From Clostridiales bacterium (GTDB lineage Bacteria; Bacillota; Clostridia; HGM11327), in assembly GCA_015056385.1 (NCBI GenBank), contig SVGI01000006.1:1-44457 (forward strand): DNA of 44,457 nt, written 5' to 3'. The notes beneath the pieces are model-generated. The model made no database searches. It saw only the letters and a program-made list of their open reading frames with translations, and was not told the DNA's origin. The position numbers and the translations under genes were made by a program. The stretch's first letter is position 1. Each line of letters opens with the position of its first letter. Below are positions 32,479 to 41,366 of this stretch, piece by piece.

Positions 32479-35271
32479 TTATACACCCATTCTCTTAAAT
32501 GAATAGCTGTCGCGGTAAACACTGCTCTTACCGTTGTCCCATGTTCCCATTCTTTCAAATGTGTCAGGGCCTACGGAGGTTTCTTTCAATACGTGGAAGG
32601 GTCCGTAAAGGTTTCTGTTGCTTATTGTAAGGGTGATTTCAATTTCGTTTTCGCCCTCCTTAAGATACTTGGAAATATCCAGCCTCTTGGAGAACATCAT
32701 ACGGCCTGCATATTCACCGTTTACCTTTACGTCGATAAGGTGGAAGGACCACGGAATAATAAGCTCACTGTTTGTATCCTCTACGTTTACAGTCTGCTTA
32801 AGAACGATATCTCCCGCGAAGAAGGGGAAGCCGTCCTCAACTATATCCTGGATTTTGCTCTTCTGCTTGCCGATGTAAAGACCTGTTGCGCATCTGTAAT
32901 CCTCGTTTTCACCGTCTGTAAAATCGCCGTATACTCCAAATGAGCCCTTAAGGTATATTGCTTCAATGGTTGTGTCGTAAGCGAGGCAGTTTTTAAGGCT
33001 TTCCGTAACGTTCTCGCCAAAGAGCGCGTAGTAAACCTGTTCACTCTGGAAATAGTCTATTTCTATAACTATTTCATTCATACCCGCCTTAAGCATATCT
33101 GCAATATCGTATACCAATGCATCATATTCCTCACCGCAGGACTTGCCGACCTTTTTGCCGTTTACCGTAATTGAAACGGTGTTTGTATCCTCTGCAAGAA
33201 GTACGCATTCAGAGGGAACATCTCTTATTTCCACCTCATATTTAAGGTATACCCTACCTACGTATCTCTTCTTGAGCAGCTCATCGAAAACGCCCATATG
33301 GTGAAGGCTTTCAGAATAATTTACTCCGTCCAGTGAATAACGGAGGCAGTCAAGCGTGAAATAGTTGCTATGTACTCCGCAAACCTCAAAGCCCTTGGAG
33401 AGGTAAAGAGGCTTCAATGCCTTAGGCTCTGTTGCCTCCTCGTTGCTCAGATAAAGAATGTAGGACTGACCCTCGTCGAAATGAAGCCTTGTGGGTATAA
33501 CTGTGTATTCATCCTTTAATATATCATAGCTCTTAAATGAGGTTGCGCCCTTTGCATTTATTTCCACAGTACGCTCTGTGCCAAGGTTTACTGCATAAAT
33601 AAACGTGTCGCCATTCTTTTCCCTGCGGATTGTAGAGCGGATGCCGTTATCCTCTGCCATAGTGTAGGGCTGGGCCGAAATAATTTCCTCCCAGGTGGTG
33701 TTTGTGTTGAGGTAATCGTAATCAAACTCCTCGCCCTCAAGGTAACCGGGACGCTTATCTGTAAGAAGCACCTTGCCTCCCGCCTTTACAAATTCCTTCA
33801 AGAGAGCCTCTGTGGTTTTATCCATAGTGTACATTTTGGGGAATATAAGGTAATCGTACTTACATTTTCCTACTACAAGGCTGCTGCCCTCTACCCTGCC
33901 GTATTTTGCCAATATGGTTTCATCAATGTAGTGGTGGGGAATCTGCATATGCATAAGCTTATCGATAAGCGCCATCAACGCCTCGTCAAGCTCACCAATG
34001 CCAAAGCCCATATAGTTATCTCTATTATATCCAAAGTACGCGCTTCTCATGGGGTGCATCATTGCAACGTTAACGATTTCATCACTTGTTGCAATCATTT
34101 TACCCAATACAGAGAAATAGTCATTAAATTCCCTGAAGTTTTTCTTTACCCAGGGGTTTATGTCTGAATAGTGCGCAGGATAGTCCCTCTTTCTCTGGCC
34201 GTGCTCTGCATAGGGCAAAAGGTGCTGACACATAAGGTTTACACCGCCAACGTATTGACTTTCGCCAACCTCCTTAAGCTCGAGAGGACTTACATTCCAG
34301 CCGCAGCAGCCGTATGTTTCTGTAAGAACCTGCTCCTTACCAAGCTGGGCGGCAACACTTGTAACCTGCCTTATCAAAAGCTCGTTGCTTAAATATTTGC
34401 TCAAAAAGTCTATTCCCGGAATATGCTCGTATTCGTAAAAGGGCATACAGCCTGCGCAGCACCACATCTGCGTACCCATTGTAGCCTCTTCAACGTAGTG
34501 ACCCGTAAGCTTATAGCCGTTTTCGTCGCACCAGCTATATACCTTCTCTGCAAAGTTTTTAAGCATAAGCTCCTGCATTGATTTCCAGTATTTGTACCTG
34601 AAATCCCTGAAGCCGTTTTTATTTACAAACAAAAGGCCCAATCTTTCAAGTATATCTTCACCATAGACCTCCTTAAAATGAGGAGCAAGCATTTTTGTAT
34701 AAGGAGTTGTAGGACGGTAAAACTGAGGCTCGTCTGTAAAAAAGCCCTTAAGCTCGTATTTATCTCTCTTTTTGTATTCCCTGTGTGTAAGTGTAAGGAA
34801 TTTTTCCACAACTTCAGGGTTCAAAACGTCTGCGGTGGATGCGGAATAATGCTCGTAAACGTTAAGGCATTTTTCGCAGGGGCCGTATACTCTTACAATG
34901 TCATCACCGCTTATATCGTATGATGCAAGAGCATTACTGTCGTACTCACCCTCACTCGTGCTTAAATATCTGTCCCTGTTTTCCATATCCTCAAGAAGCT
35001 TGCCGCCTACGAAGCCGCTTGGCCAGCCGTTTTCATCGTAAGCATAAGCCTCCATACCCAATTCCTGGGCTCTTTTTGAGCAAGCGTCAATACACTCAAA
35101 CCATTCCTCACCAAGATACTCTGTTTTAAGTCCGCCTCTTGCGTGCATAAAGAAACCGCCTACGCCGTTTTCATTCATCCACTCAACCTGCTTTACAAGC
35201 TTTTTTGCATCCAATTTGTCATTCCAGGACCAAAAGGGAATACATCTATATTTCTTTTCTACCTGACGCAT
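32479..35271 (-). CDS. GH106-like glycoside hydrolase (possible alpha-L-rhamnosidase)
   Basis: A 930-residue cytosolic enzyme. The N-terminal barrel opens with the GH106-type block PFWSWNDKLD...GVGGFFMHARGG...YAYDENGWPSG. Glutamates in GFFTDEPQF and VLTETYGCCGW are candidates for catalysis. A middle domain (VNVAMMHP...) and two C-terminal galactose-binding-like beta domains (VSITVNGKKVGKS and VKVNGEYAGRMM) follow. It has no signal peptide, whereas many GH106 enzymes are exported. It is the first gene of the operon, with AGAGG before its ATG and its own promoter. Family placement is good; rhamnose specificity is inferred. Confidence 0.8.
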   Translation of the reverse strand: MRQVEKKYRCIPFWSWNDKLDAKKLVKQVEWMNENGVGGFFMHARGGLKTEYLGEEWFECIDACSKRAQELGMEAYAYDENGWPSGFVGGKLLEDMENRDRYLSTSEGEYDSNALASYDISGDDIVRVYGPCEKCLNVYEHYSASTADVLNPEVVEKFLTLTHREYKKRDKYELKGFFTDEPQFYRPTTPYTKMLAPHFKEVYGEDILERLGLLFVNKNGFRDFRYKYWKSMQELMLKNFAEKVYSWCDENGYKLTGHYVEEATMGTQMWCCAGCMPFYEYEHIPGIDFLSKYLSNELLIRQVTSVAAQLGKEQVLTETYGCCGWNVSPLELKEVGESQYVGGVNLMCQHLLPYAEHGQRKRDYPAHYSDINPWVKKNFREFNDYFSVLGKMIATSDEIVNVAMMHPMRSAYFGYNRDNYMGFGIGELDEALMALIDKLMHMQIPHHYIDETILAKYGRVEGSSLVVGKCKYDYLIFPKMYTMDKTTEALLKEFVKAGGKVLLTDKRPGYLEGEEFDYDYLNTNTTWEEIISAQPYTMAEDNGIRSTIRREKNGDTFIYAVNLGTERTVEINAKGATSFKSYDILKDEYTVIPTRLHFDEGQSYILYLSNEEATEPKALKPLYLSKGFEVCGVHSNYFTLDCLRYSLDGVNYSESLHHMGVFDELLKKRYVGRVYLKYEVEIRDVPSECVLLAEDTNTVSITVNGKKVGKSCGEEYDALVYDIADMLKAGMNEIVIEIDYFQSEQVYYALFGENVTESLKNCLAYDTTIEAIYLKGSFGVYGDFTDGENEDYRCATGLYIGKQKSKIQDIVEDGFPFFAGDIVLKQTVNVEDTNSELIIPWSFHLIDVKVNGEYAGRMMFSKRLDISKYLKEGENEIEITLTISNRNLYGPFHVLKETSVGPDTFERMGTWDNGKSSVYRDSYSFKRMGV

Positions 35272-35316
35272 ATATTACCTCTGAAGTACGTATTTTTGGG
35301 TTTTACTTTAACCCGT

Positions 35317-35331
35317 AAATTCAATGAATTT
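35317..35331. promoter_or_regulatory. Palindrome just after the glycosidase-operon start, candidate operator
   Basis: AAATTCA-A-TGAATTT, a perfect 7-bp inverted repeat at about +3 to +17 of the predicted transcript. AT-rich, so chance is possible. Confidence 0.4.
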
Positions 35332-35340
35332 TATAACAGC

Positions 35341-35369
35341 ATTATACCACATCTGACATAATGATACAA
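35341..35369 (-). promoter_or_regulatory. Predicted SigA promoter of the glycosidase operon
   Basis: Minus-strand TTGTAT (35369-35364), 17-base spacer, TATAAT (35346-35341). Confidence 0.6.
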
Positions 35370-35403
35370 ATATCTCCCTGTACCAAACGGCATAGGGAGA
35401 TAT
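35370..35403 (-). terminator. Hairpin terminator after the zinc protease gene
   Basis: ATATCTCCCT pairs with AGGGAGATAT; the minus-strand tail (TTGTAT) is only moderately T-rich and overlaps the next -35 box. Confidence 0.6.
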
Positions 35404-35408
35404 AATTT

Positions 35409-36146
35409 TTATCTGTTATTGTTTCTTCTTCCGAAAATAGAAAGCACGTAAACCAAAAATCTTAAGAATGATACAAGGGAAGCAAGAAGGGATGCAAGAT
35501 AGGTAAGGGCAGCAGCAGAAAGCACCTCCCTTGCCCCGGGGATTTCATCCTCTGAAAGTATGCCCTGGCTAAGGAGCATTTCCCTTGCCCGCTTACTTGC
35601 GTTTAACTCTACGGGAAGGGTTACCAAAGCAAAAAGCAACGAGCCCCCGTACAGCACAACCCCCACCATAGCTATATAAAAGCCTGTATTAGGGTCTGCA
35701 AGCTCAACAAAAAAGTTAAGCAGTAAGCCAAGAAGCACCAGAGGCATAGCAAGTCTGCTTGAAAAATTAACTATGGGAACAAGGGCTGTACGCACTCTGT
35801 ACATAAAATATCCGTCCCTCCTCTGCATAACGTGGCCAACCTCGTGGGCTGCAACTGCAACTGCGGCAACAGAGCTGTTTGAATAGGTGCTTTGAGAAAG
35901 ATTAACCACCCTTTTATTTGGGTGATAATGGTCTGTAAGAAAGCCGCTTACAGAGCCTATGGATATATCGTATATCCCTTGGGATTTCATAAGCCTGTAC
36001 ACCGTGTCGTACCCTGTCATTCCGGAACGGCAACTGCTTTTATTATACTTTTCAAAGGATGATTTCACCTTACTGCTTGCAATACCTGAAAAAACCATGC
36101 ACAAAAGCATTGCAGCAAGAAACCACATATAGTCATTCCAATACAT
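35409..36146 (-). CDS. Membrane zinc metallopeptidase, YugP type
   Basis: A 245-residue membrane protein of the putative neutral zinc metallopeptidase family (Zn_peptidase_2). The zinc motif is AAHEVGHVMQ with His101, Glu102 and His105; membrane segments lie near 8-24, 121-150, 156-180 and 210-238. The function in Firmicutes is poorly known, probably membrane protein quality control. It is monocistronic, between two terminators. Confidence 0.88.
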   Translation of the reverse strand: MYWNDYMWFLAAMLLCMVFSGIASSKVKSSFEKYNKSSCRSGMTGYDTVYRLMKSQGIYDISIGSVSGFLTDHYHPNKRVVNLSQSTYSNSSVAAVAVAAHEVGHVMQRRDGYFMYRVRTALVPIVNFSSRLAMPLVLLGLLLNFFVELADPNTGFYIAMVGVVLYGGSLLFALVTLPVELNASKRAREMLLSQGILSEDEIPGAREVLSAAALTYLASLLASLVSFLRFLVYVLSIFGRRNNNR

Positions 36147-36261
36147 TTTATATTTTCCTTTTACATTAAAATATCGGTATTATTTTATATCCGTAGCATA
36201 AACTCAAGCGAAACGCTTAAGCTTATTATATCCTATTATACCATAATAAATTATATAAAAC

Positions 36262-36288
36262 AAAAGCCCACGGTACCGTGGGCCTTTT
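36262..36288. terminator. Terminator after the cysteine-tailed membrane protein gene
   Basis: GCCCACGGT|ACCGTGGGC is an 18-bp perfect palindrome flanked by A/T runs; on the minus strand TTTTGTTTT follows. Confidence 0.8.
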
Positions 36289-36307
36289 AATATCTGTCGG
36301 AATTTAA

Positions 36308-36688
36308 TTATTCCTCAACGTTCTCCTCTTTTTTGCAGCAGCAGCACTTGCAGGGGAAAATCTTGTTTACGGGAATAATCTTAATGCCGCAAAGGTCAAG
36401 AACTACGAGAACTACGAAGGATACAAGCTCTACAATAGTGAAAACTGTATCGTACCAGTTAAGAACCTTGCTCAATCCGCCGAATGTTATGTAATACATA
36501 AATGAGTAGAAAATATCAATTGCCTTGAATGCAGCAAGAAAAAGCAATGCTGTTTTTGCAGAAGCCTTAACATCCTCATCCTCTGTTTTAAGGAAGATGT
36601 ATCCGCCTGCAAGGAAGAAACCGATAATGTTGGTGTAAGCAGCTAACCAAATGATTATTTTCTGCCATTTTGATGATAATTTTGCCAT
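36308..36688 (-). CDS. Hypothetical membrane protein with C-terminal cysteine cluster
   Basis: I do not recognise this 126-residue protein. It has about three or four hydrophobic segments (near 12-33, 43-66, 76-100) and a cytosolic tail with CKCCCCKKEE, five cysteines in six residues, followed by acidic residues. ATG 36688 has AAAGGAG upstream; a TTG at 36694 is rejected. The tail could bind a metal or be acylated. It has its own ribosome-binding site and terminator; 91 bases separate it from the gtrA-like gene, so it may be part of that operon or separate. Confidence 0.75.
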   Translation of the reverse strand: MAKLSSKWQKIIIWLAAYTNIIGFFLAGGYIFLKTEDEDVKASAKTALLFLAAFKAIDIFYSFMYYITFGGLSKVLNWYDTVFTIVELVSFVVLVVLDLCGIKIIPVNKIFPCKCCCCKKEENVEE

Positions 36689-36779
36689 ATTCAAATCTCC
36701 TTTTGATTTAGTGGATAGCCTTATTATATCACGAATATTTTTACTGTGTCAATATTTCCATTGTTCCTGCGCCTGTTTT

Positions 36780-37214
36780 TTACTGCTTATCGTTTTCACT
36801 GCCCTTTACAGCGCTGTCTATGCTTCCCCTGAATACAACGAATCTGCAGAAAAGATATTCGCATACAAAATTGATAAGCATTGTTGCCACGAATACAACG
36901 TATTCATTCATACCTACGCCTACACCTGTAAGCACAGCCGTCCACCATGTTGAAACAGGGGTAAACACGGCGTAAAAGCCGGCTACCTTAAGCATTGCAA
37001 CAGGTATATTATTGGATGAGCGGAACGTAAATTTTCTGTTCAGGGTAAAATTCCAAACAACGGAAAGTACCAGGGAAATAAGATAGGATACCCAATGCGT
37101 CCATTGAAGCACCTCCTCCATAAGAGTAAAGCTCCCTACCTGTATAAGCCCTGCGCTTATTGAAAACAGCACAAATTTTACGGTACGCAGAAATTCCCTT
37201 CGTTTTTGAGACAT
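36780..37214 (-). CDS. GtrA family membrane protein
   Basis: A 144-residue protein with four membrane segments and the GtrA-type motifs SVVWNFTLNRKFTF and INFVCEYLFCRFVVF. GtrA proteins are thought to flip or pass polyprenyl-phosphate sugars across the membrane for surface glycosylation. It is third in an operon after the UroD-like and PHP genes (13 bases behind PHP), with no glycosyltransferase beside it. Confidence 0.88.
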   Translation of the reverse strand: MSQKRREFLRTVKFVLFSISAGLIQVGSFTLMEEVLQWTHWVSYLISLVLSVVWNFTLNRKFTFRSSNNIPVAMLKVAGFYAVFTPVSTWWTAVLTGVGVGMNEYVVFVATMLINFVCEYLFCRFVVFRGSIDSAVKGSENDKQ

Positions 37215-37227
37215 ATATACTCCTTTT

Positions 37228-37950
37228 TTACGGTATAACTATATTGCTTCTTCCTATTTCAAGAAGGTAATCACCGTTTTTAAGAATTTTTGCAATATCA
37301 AAGGAATCTTGGGGAAGCTCCCTACTGAGCATTGCCGCAAGCCCCTCGTGTCCGCACCCTGAATGGTGGAAATCCGAGCCTGCTATTCTTATTTTAATAC
37401 CGTTTTCACCTGCGTAAGCCGCCGCAACACCTACCCTTGAATTGTGGTTGGGGTGAAGGTTAAAAACCTCAATACCGTCCAAAAGCTCTGCAGGAATTTT
37501 TTCCATATTATCTCTCTTGGGATGAGCCTGAAGAAATACGCCCTTTGGCATTTTGTAATTTTCTCTGAAATACCTTACGCCCATAGGAAGTAAGTCATAT
37601 ATTTCAACCAATATATCCTCACCTACGCCGAATACAAGATAATCGTTGCAGTTTTGAGTAAACCTTATCTCCGCGCCTAAATAAACCTTAATTCCCGCCT
37701 TTTTACCAAGCTCAAGGGCTTCCTCATAATCCTTAAGGTAATTCTTAACGTAATCCCGGGCGCTTGTGCCATTCTGATATACAAAGTGATTTGTTATAGC
37801 AACGCCGTGGTAATTTAACGCCTTATAGGTTTCAACCATTTCCTTTGGTGTTATCTGGCTGCAGCCGCTACATGGGCAGGTATGGGCATGAAGCTCTACC
37901 CTGTATTTATACTCTGACAAAAGGGTGTTTTTAAGCTCTTTAATATTCAT
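37228..37950 (-). CDS. PHP-domain metal-dependent phosphoesterase-like protein
   Basis: A 240-residue protein of the polymerase-and-histidinol-phosphatase superfamily. Metal-binding motifs appear in order: ELHAHT (19-24), AITNH, GAEIRF, QAHPKR and GSDFHHSGCGHEG. Cys-rich CPCSGC follows the first motif. It follows the UroD-like gene by 14 bases. Function within this operon is unknown; phosphatase or phosphodiesterase activity is the usual one. Confidence 0.85.
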   Translation of the reverse strand: MNIKELKNTLLSEYKYRVELHAHTCPCSGCSQITPKEMVETYKALNYHGVAITNHFVYQNGTSARDYVKNYLKDYEEALELGKKAGIKVYLGAEIRFTQNCNDYLVFGVGEDILVEIYDLLPMGVRYFRENYKMPKGVFLQAHPKRDNMEKIPAELLDGIEVFNLHPNHNSRVGVAAAYAGENGIKIRIAGSDFHHSGCGHEGLAAMLSRELPQDSFDIAKILKNGDYLLEIGRSNIVIP

Positions 37951-37964
37951 TTTTTCCTCTGTAT

Positions 37965-39188
37965 TTAAGCCTCGCCGTAGTATTCATCCAACACCTCTGA
38001 TACAACGTTAGACCAAACTATAAGATTTTCGGGCCTGTTTGAAACTGTGCTTATGTCCTTAAGCACAAATTCAACGGGGCAATTATATTTTTTGCAAAGC
38101 TCAACGGTCTTTACCGTTTCCTTACGTACAACCTCAGGGTCTGTAACAGTAGCAACGTAGGCAGGGTTAGGCTTTCTTGCGTAAACATAGTTATTGCCAA
38201 GCCTTTCAGCCATAGTTTCCTCCTTTGCCCAGGGAGAAACGCCAACCTTGCGTAGATTAGGTATCTTGAAAAGCACGTCAAGCTTTTTATCCAAGGCCTC
38301 ACAGCATCCGTAATAGGTGTATGCAAATCTGTTTGCAACCTTAAGCACGTAATCTATATCAAACTCCTCGTGCATGCTTGCGGATATATCGGAAAAGCCC
38401 TGGGCCATTGTACGAAGCCACGTAGCCTTAAGCCCGTCCTCTGCAAGCCCTGAAACGTAAGAGGGTGTACAGTGCATATTGGGGCTTGTAGGGTCTACCT
38501 TTATATTTTTATCAACGAAATCAAGCTCTGCCAAAAGTATATCCAAAAAGCGCTGACGTATAGCGTGGAGGTATTCAGGTCTGTCGTAAAGGTCCATCAA
38601 TACAGGTGTAATACCTCTGAGGCCTATAATATCATCCCAAGGCGCATTATAAATACAGCCTATTCCGCAAATCTTTACGGGCAATGTTTCGCCGAAAAGG
38701 TCAGAATAAAATTCAAAGGCCTCCTTATCAACGTCAGGATAAGCAGTAAACGTAGGAATTTTTATACGCTCAAGATTAGCCTCGTCCTCAAGCAAATCCT
38801 CAAATGAATATGAAACTATATCGTTTATACCCTCTGTGCTAAGTGTTTCTGCCTTGCGTTCTATGCCTATCCCGGAGGAGCTATACATCATAGAGATTCT
38901 GTAGAAGGGCTCAAAAAGAGTATCTGCCTTGAAATATTTACGTCTGAAAAGAGCCTTGCGAAGCCACTCCTCAACGCCCCTCACCCTTTTATTCTCACAC
39001 TCAAGCCTTAAATCTCCGTCTATATCCATCTGATACCACGGTATTTCATCTATAAGCACGGGAGGGCGCACAAGCTTAAGGTCGTTTGTATCCTTCATTC
39101 GCTTGTTCATTTTTTGCTGCTCATCGCCACAGGCAAGCTCAAAATACTTTTTGGCCAATTCTCTTATGATATATTTATCCTTGTTCAT
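37965..39188 (-). CDS. UroD-fold protein, possible methyltransferase-like enzyme
   Basis: A 407-residue protein with the uroporphyrinogen-decarboxylase/cobamide methyltransferase barrel: GITPVLMDLYDRPEYLHAI (family PxxxxxLxxxPE), then YYGCCEALDKKLDVL where family members have HxCGN...LL, and ARKPNPAYVATVTDPEVVRKE (family GNVDPxxLxxGTPExV). His239-Cys240 and Cys295-Cys296 could bind zinc as in MtaA-type enzymes. It is not a haem enzyme by context: no haem genes lie near. ATG 39188 has AGGAGG. It leads the operon with PHP and GtrA genes. The substrate is unknown. Confidence 0.72.
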   Translation of the reverse strand: MNKDKYIIRELAKKYFELACGDEQQKMNKRMKDTNDLKLVRPPVLIDEIPWYQMDIDGDLRLECENKRVRGVEEWLRKALFRRKYFKADTLFEPFYRISMMYSSSGIGIERKAETLSTEGINDIVSYSFEDLLEDEANLERIKIPTFTAYPDVDKEAFEFYSDLFGETLPVKICGIGCIYNAPWDDIIGLRGITPVLMDLYDRPEYLHAIRQRFLDILLAELDFVDKNIKVDPTSPNMHCTPSYVSGLAEDGLKATWLRTMAQGFSDISASMHEEFDIDYVLKVANRFAYTYYGCCEALDKKLDVLFKIPNLRKVGVSPWAKEETMAERLGNNYVYARKPNPAYVATVTDPEVVRKETVKTVELCKKYNCPVEFVLKDISTVSNRPENLIVWSNVVSEVLDEYYGEA

Positions 39189-39256
39189 AACGCCTCCTAT
39201 ATCCGCTTCATAAGTACATATTTATATATCCGTTTTGAATCCCTTGATTACGGCAA

Positions 39257-39285
39257 ATTATATCACACATTTCCGATTACCACAA
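39257..39285 (-). promoter_or_regulatory. Predicted SigA promoter of the UroD-like/PHP/GtrA operon
   Basis: Minus-strand TTGTGG (39285-39280), 17-base spacer, TATAAT (39262-39257). Confidence 0.55.
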
Positions 39286-39299
39286 CACCCTGAGTAAGC

Positions 39300-40031
39300 T
39301 CATTGCTTTTTCATCTGCCTTAAAAACAAAAGTACAGCAGCTGTGAAAATAATAACAGCATAGCCCAAAACCCACCATATATGAGGAAATATTCCGCTTA
39401 TATCACCGCTTAAAAGGGCGCGTTCCATATCAACACAGTGTACAAAGGGTAAGGCATAGGCTATATCCTTAAACACGCCTCCAACAAGCTCCAAATCAAA
39501 CCAAATACCCGAAAGCCATGCAGAAAGATTTGTTAAAAGAGCTCCGCAGACGCCCCCAACCTGCTTATCGTTAAGCACGCTTCCGCACAGAAGCCCTATA
39601 CCTATATAAAGTACGGCTATGGGGATTATAAATATAATTGAATACAGTATATTTACCGTTATTTTAAGCCCAAGTATTGCGGCAACACCGTAACACACCA
39701 CGCTTTGCGCTATGGCGATAGGCAATATGGGCAGGGTGTATCCCATAATAAAATCCGTTGAAGCCATAGGCGTTGTGTACAGGCGCTGAAGCAGGGAGCT
39801 TCCTCTGTCCCTGGATATTATAGTTGCAGAAAAAAGCGTAATGAAGGATAAGCCGAATACGCTTATACCCGGGGTAAGGTGGTCTATTTCAAACATAGAC
39901 ACCGGAATATTGTTTTGTATCACCGTCAACAGCAATAAAAGTACAATAGGAAAACCAAGTCCAAAAAATAAATTAAGCGGGTCGCGCAAAATCTCCTTCA
40001 TATTTCTTAAGGCAAAGGTTACTGTTTTCAT
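39300..40031 (-). CDS. ABC-2 type transporter permease
   Basis: A 243-residue permease with six membrane segments and the ABC-2 pattern: a cytosolic start (MKEILRDPLNLFFGLGFP), then SRDRGSSLLQRLYTTPM, and a C-terminal segment ending FLRQMKK. It overlaps the ATPase stop by 4 bases. With the ATPase it forms an exporter, probably for a drug, lipid or peptide. Confidence 0.88.
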   Translation of the reverse strand: MKTVTFALRNMKEILRDPLNLFFGLGFPIVLLLLLTVIQNNIPVSMFEIDHLTPGISVFGLSFITLFSATIISRDRGSSLLQRLYTTPMASTDFIMGYTLPILPIAIAQSVVCYGVAAILGLKITVNILYSIIFIIPIAVLYIGIGLLCGSVLNDKQVGGVCGALLTNLSAWLSGIWFDLELVGGVFKDIAYALPFVHCVDMERALLSGDISGIFPHIWWVLGYAVIIFTAAVLLFLRQMKKQ

Positions 40032-40756
40032 TTTTTTCCTCCCTTTACAACCCTGATAAAGGCATCCTCAAAGCTTTCTGCGTTTACAGATTTTTTTATA
40101 CTGTCTGCTGTACCGCAGGCAACAATATTCCCCTTGCTCATAATTGCTATCCTGTCTGAAAGAGCCTCTGCCTCCTCCATATAATGAGTAGTAAGAATAA
40201 CCGTAACACGTCCCTTTAAGGAGCGTATAATATCCCAAAGCTCACTTCGTATTATAACGTCAAGGCCAAGGCTGGGTTCATCTAAAAAAAGTATTTTTGG
40301 TTCACTTATAAGGGCCATAGCAATACTCAATCTCCTCTGCCAACCCCCTGAAAGCTTGCCCGCCTTTTTGTTTATTACCTCCCACAGGCCAAGTAAATCG
40401 GCTGCTTCGTCTATACGCCTCTTGGCGTTATCCCTCACAATGCCGTGTACCCCGCAAATAAGCTCAAGATTTTCCTTTACGGAAAGCCCCGGGGCTACGG
40501 CGGTTTCCTGGGGGGACACAGCTATAATCCTTTTCACCTCCGGAGTATCCTTGCAAATACTCTTACCCATTAAAAACGCATCACCCGAGGTAGGCGACGT
40601 TATGCAGGAAAGCATTTTGATAAGTGTAGTTTTTCCCGCGCCGTTCACCCCAAGCAACGAAAAAATCTCTCCCTCGTTTACCGTAAGGTGTACGCCGTTT
40701 ACTGCAACGACGTCCTTATATTTTTTTGTAAGTCCTTCAATTCTTATTGCATCCAT
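40028..40756 (-). CDS. ABC transporter ATP-binding protein
   Basis: A 242-residue ATPase of the drug/antibiotic exporter group. It has Walker A GVNGAGKTT (36-44), Q-loop in SPQET, signature LSGGW (135-139), Walker B ILFLDEP (155-161) and the H-loop in TTHYMEEAE. It begins two bases after the TetR stop and is followed by its permease. It is controlled by the TetR-type gene upstream. Confidence 0.93.
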   Translation of the reverse strand: MDAIRIEGLTKKYKDVVAVNGVHLTVNEGEIFSLLGVNGAGKTTLIKMLSCITSPTSGDAFLMGKSICKDTPEVKRIIAVSPQETAVAPGLSVKENLELICGVHGIVRDNAKRRIDEAADLLGLWEVINKKAGKLSGGWQRRLSIAMALISEPKILFLDEPSLGLDVIIRSELWDIIRSLKGRVTVILTTHYMEEAEALSDRIAIMSKGNIVACGTADSIKKSVNAESFEDAFIRVVKGGKK

Positions 40757-40758
40757 TT

Positions 40759-41322
40759 TTATACCTCTATTTTGTACTGCTTTAACAGCCCCTGATATGA
40801 ATCCGTAAGCATTCTGCTAACAACATCCCATTCAATATCGAAATACCCTGTGGCAAACATAGCTGCTATTCCGTGTACGTATGCCCACATTTCCATATGA
40901 AAAAGTTTCATTTTGTCATTTTCAAGGCCTGTATTGTTATGGACAATGGATTCCATTCTGTTATTTAATTCAGATTCTATGGAATAGCCTTCCGTACTTC
41001 TGTCCCTCATAAACAAAAGCTTAAAAAGCTCCCTCTCCTCCTTGGCAAATTTTATGTACGCCATTCCGTTTGCCTTATAAACAGGATACACGCCCTTTTG
41101 CACTTCATTTTGAGCATACTCCATATAAAATCCTTCACATTTAACAAGAATAGCCTCCTTAAGCTCATCCATTGTTGAAAAGTTGGAGAAAATCGGTTGA
41201 GTTGAGCACCCTAAAACAGCGGCTATACTCCTTGCGTTCACTGCCTCTATACCGCTTTTACGTACAATTTCTATGGCCTCAAGTACAATTTCTTCTCTTG
41301 TTATCTTTACCTTTGGTGGCAT
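40759..41322 (-). CDS. TetR family transcriptional regulator
   Basis: A 187-residue repressor-type protein. Its N-terminal helix-turn-helix (about 8-55: ITREEIVLEAIEIV...SIAAVLGCSTQPIFSNF) binds DNA and the C-terminal region would bind a ligand. It is the first gene of the operon, and a 20-bp palindrome lies between its promoter and start, so it probably represses itself and the exporter until a compound to be exported appears. GAGAGG precedes ATG 41322. Confidence 0.9.
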   Translation of the reverse strand: MPPKVKITREEIVLEAIEIVRKSGIEAVNARSIAAVLGCSTQPIFSNFSTMDELKEAILVKCEGFYMEYAQNEVQKGVYPVYKANGMAYIKFAKEERELFKLLFMRDRSTEGYSIESELNNRMESIVHNNTGLENDKMKLFHMEMWAYVHGIAAMFATGYFDIEWDVVSRMLTDSYQGLLKQYKIEV

Positions 41323-41337
41323 CGCATTACCTCTCTT

Positions 41338-41357
41338 TATATAACATATGTTATATA
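41338..41357. promoter_or_regulatory. 20-bp perfect palindrome, likely TetR operator
   Basis: TATATAACATATGTTATATA is perfectly symmetric, at about +3 to +22 of the predicted transcript of the TetR-ABC operon. Length and placement fit a TetR dimer site. Confidence 0.75.
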
Positions 41358-41366
41358 TCGTTTGTT

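Noticed and set aside
36262-36288. 18-bp perfect GC-rich palindrome as an operator
   Set aside because: It lies after a stop codon with A/T runs on both sides, so it is better explained as a terminator.
37965-39188. Calling the UroD-fold protein a haem-pathway uroporphyrinogen decarboxylase
   Set aside because: No haem gene is nearby, and the HxC/CC pattern looks more like methyltransferase-type relatives than true HemE.
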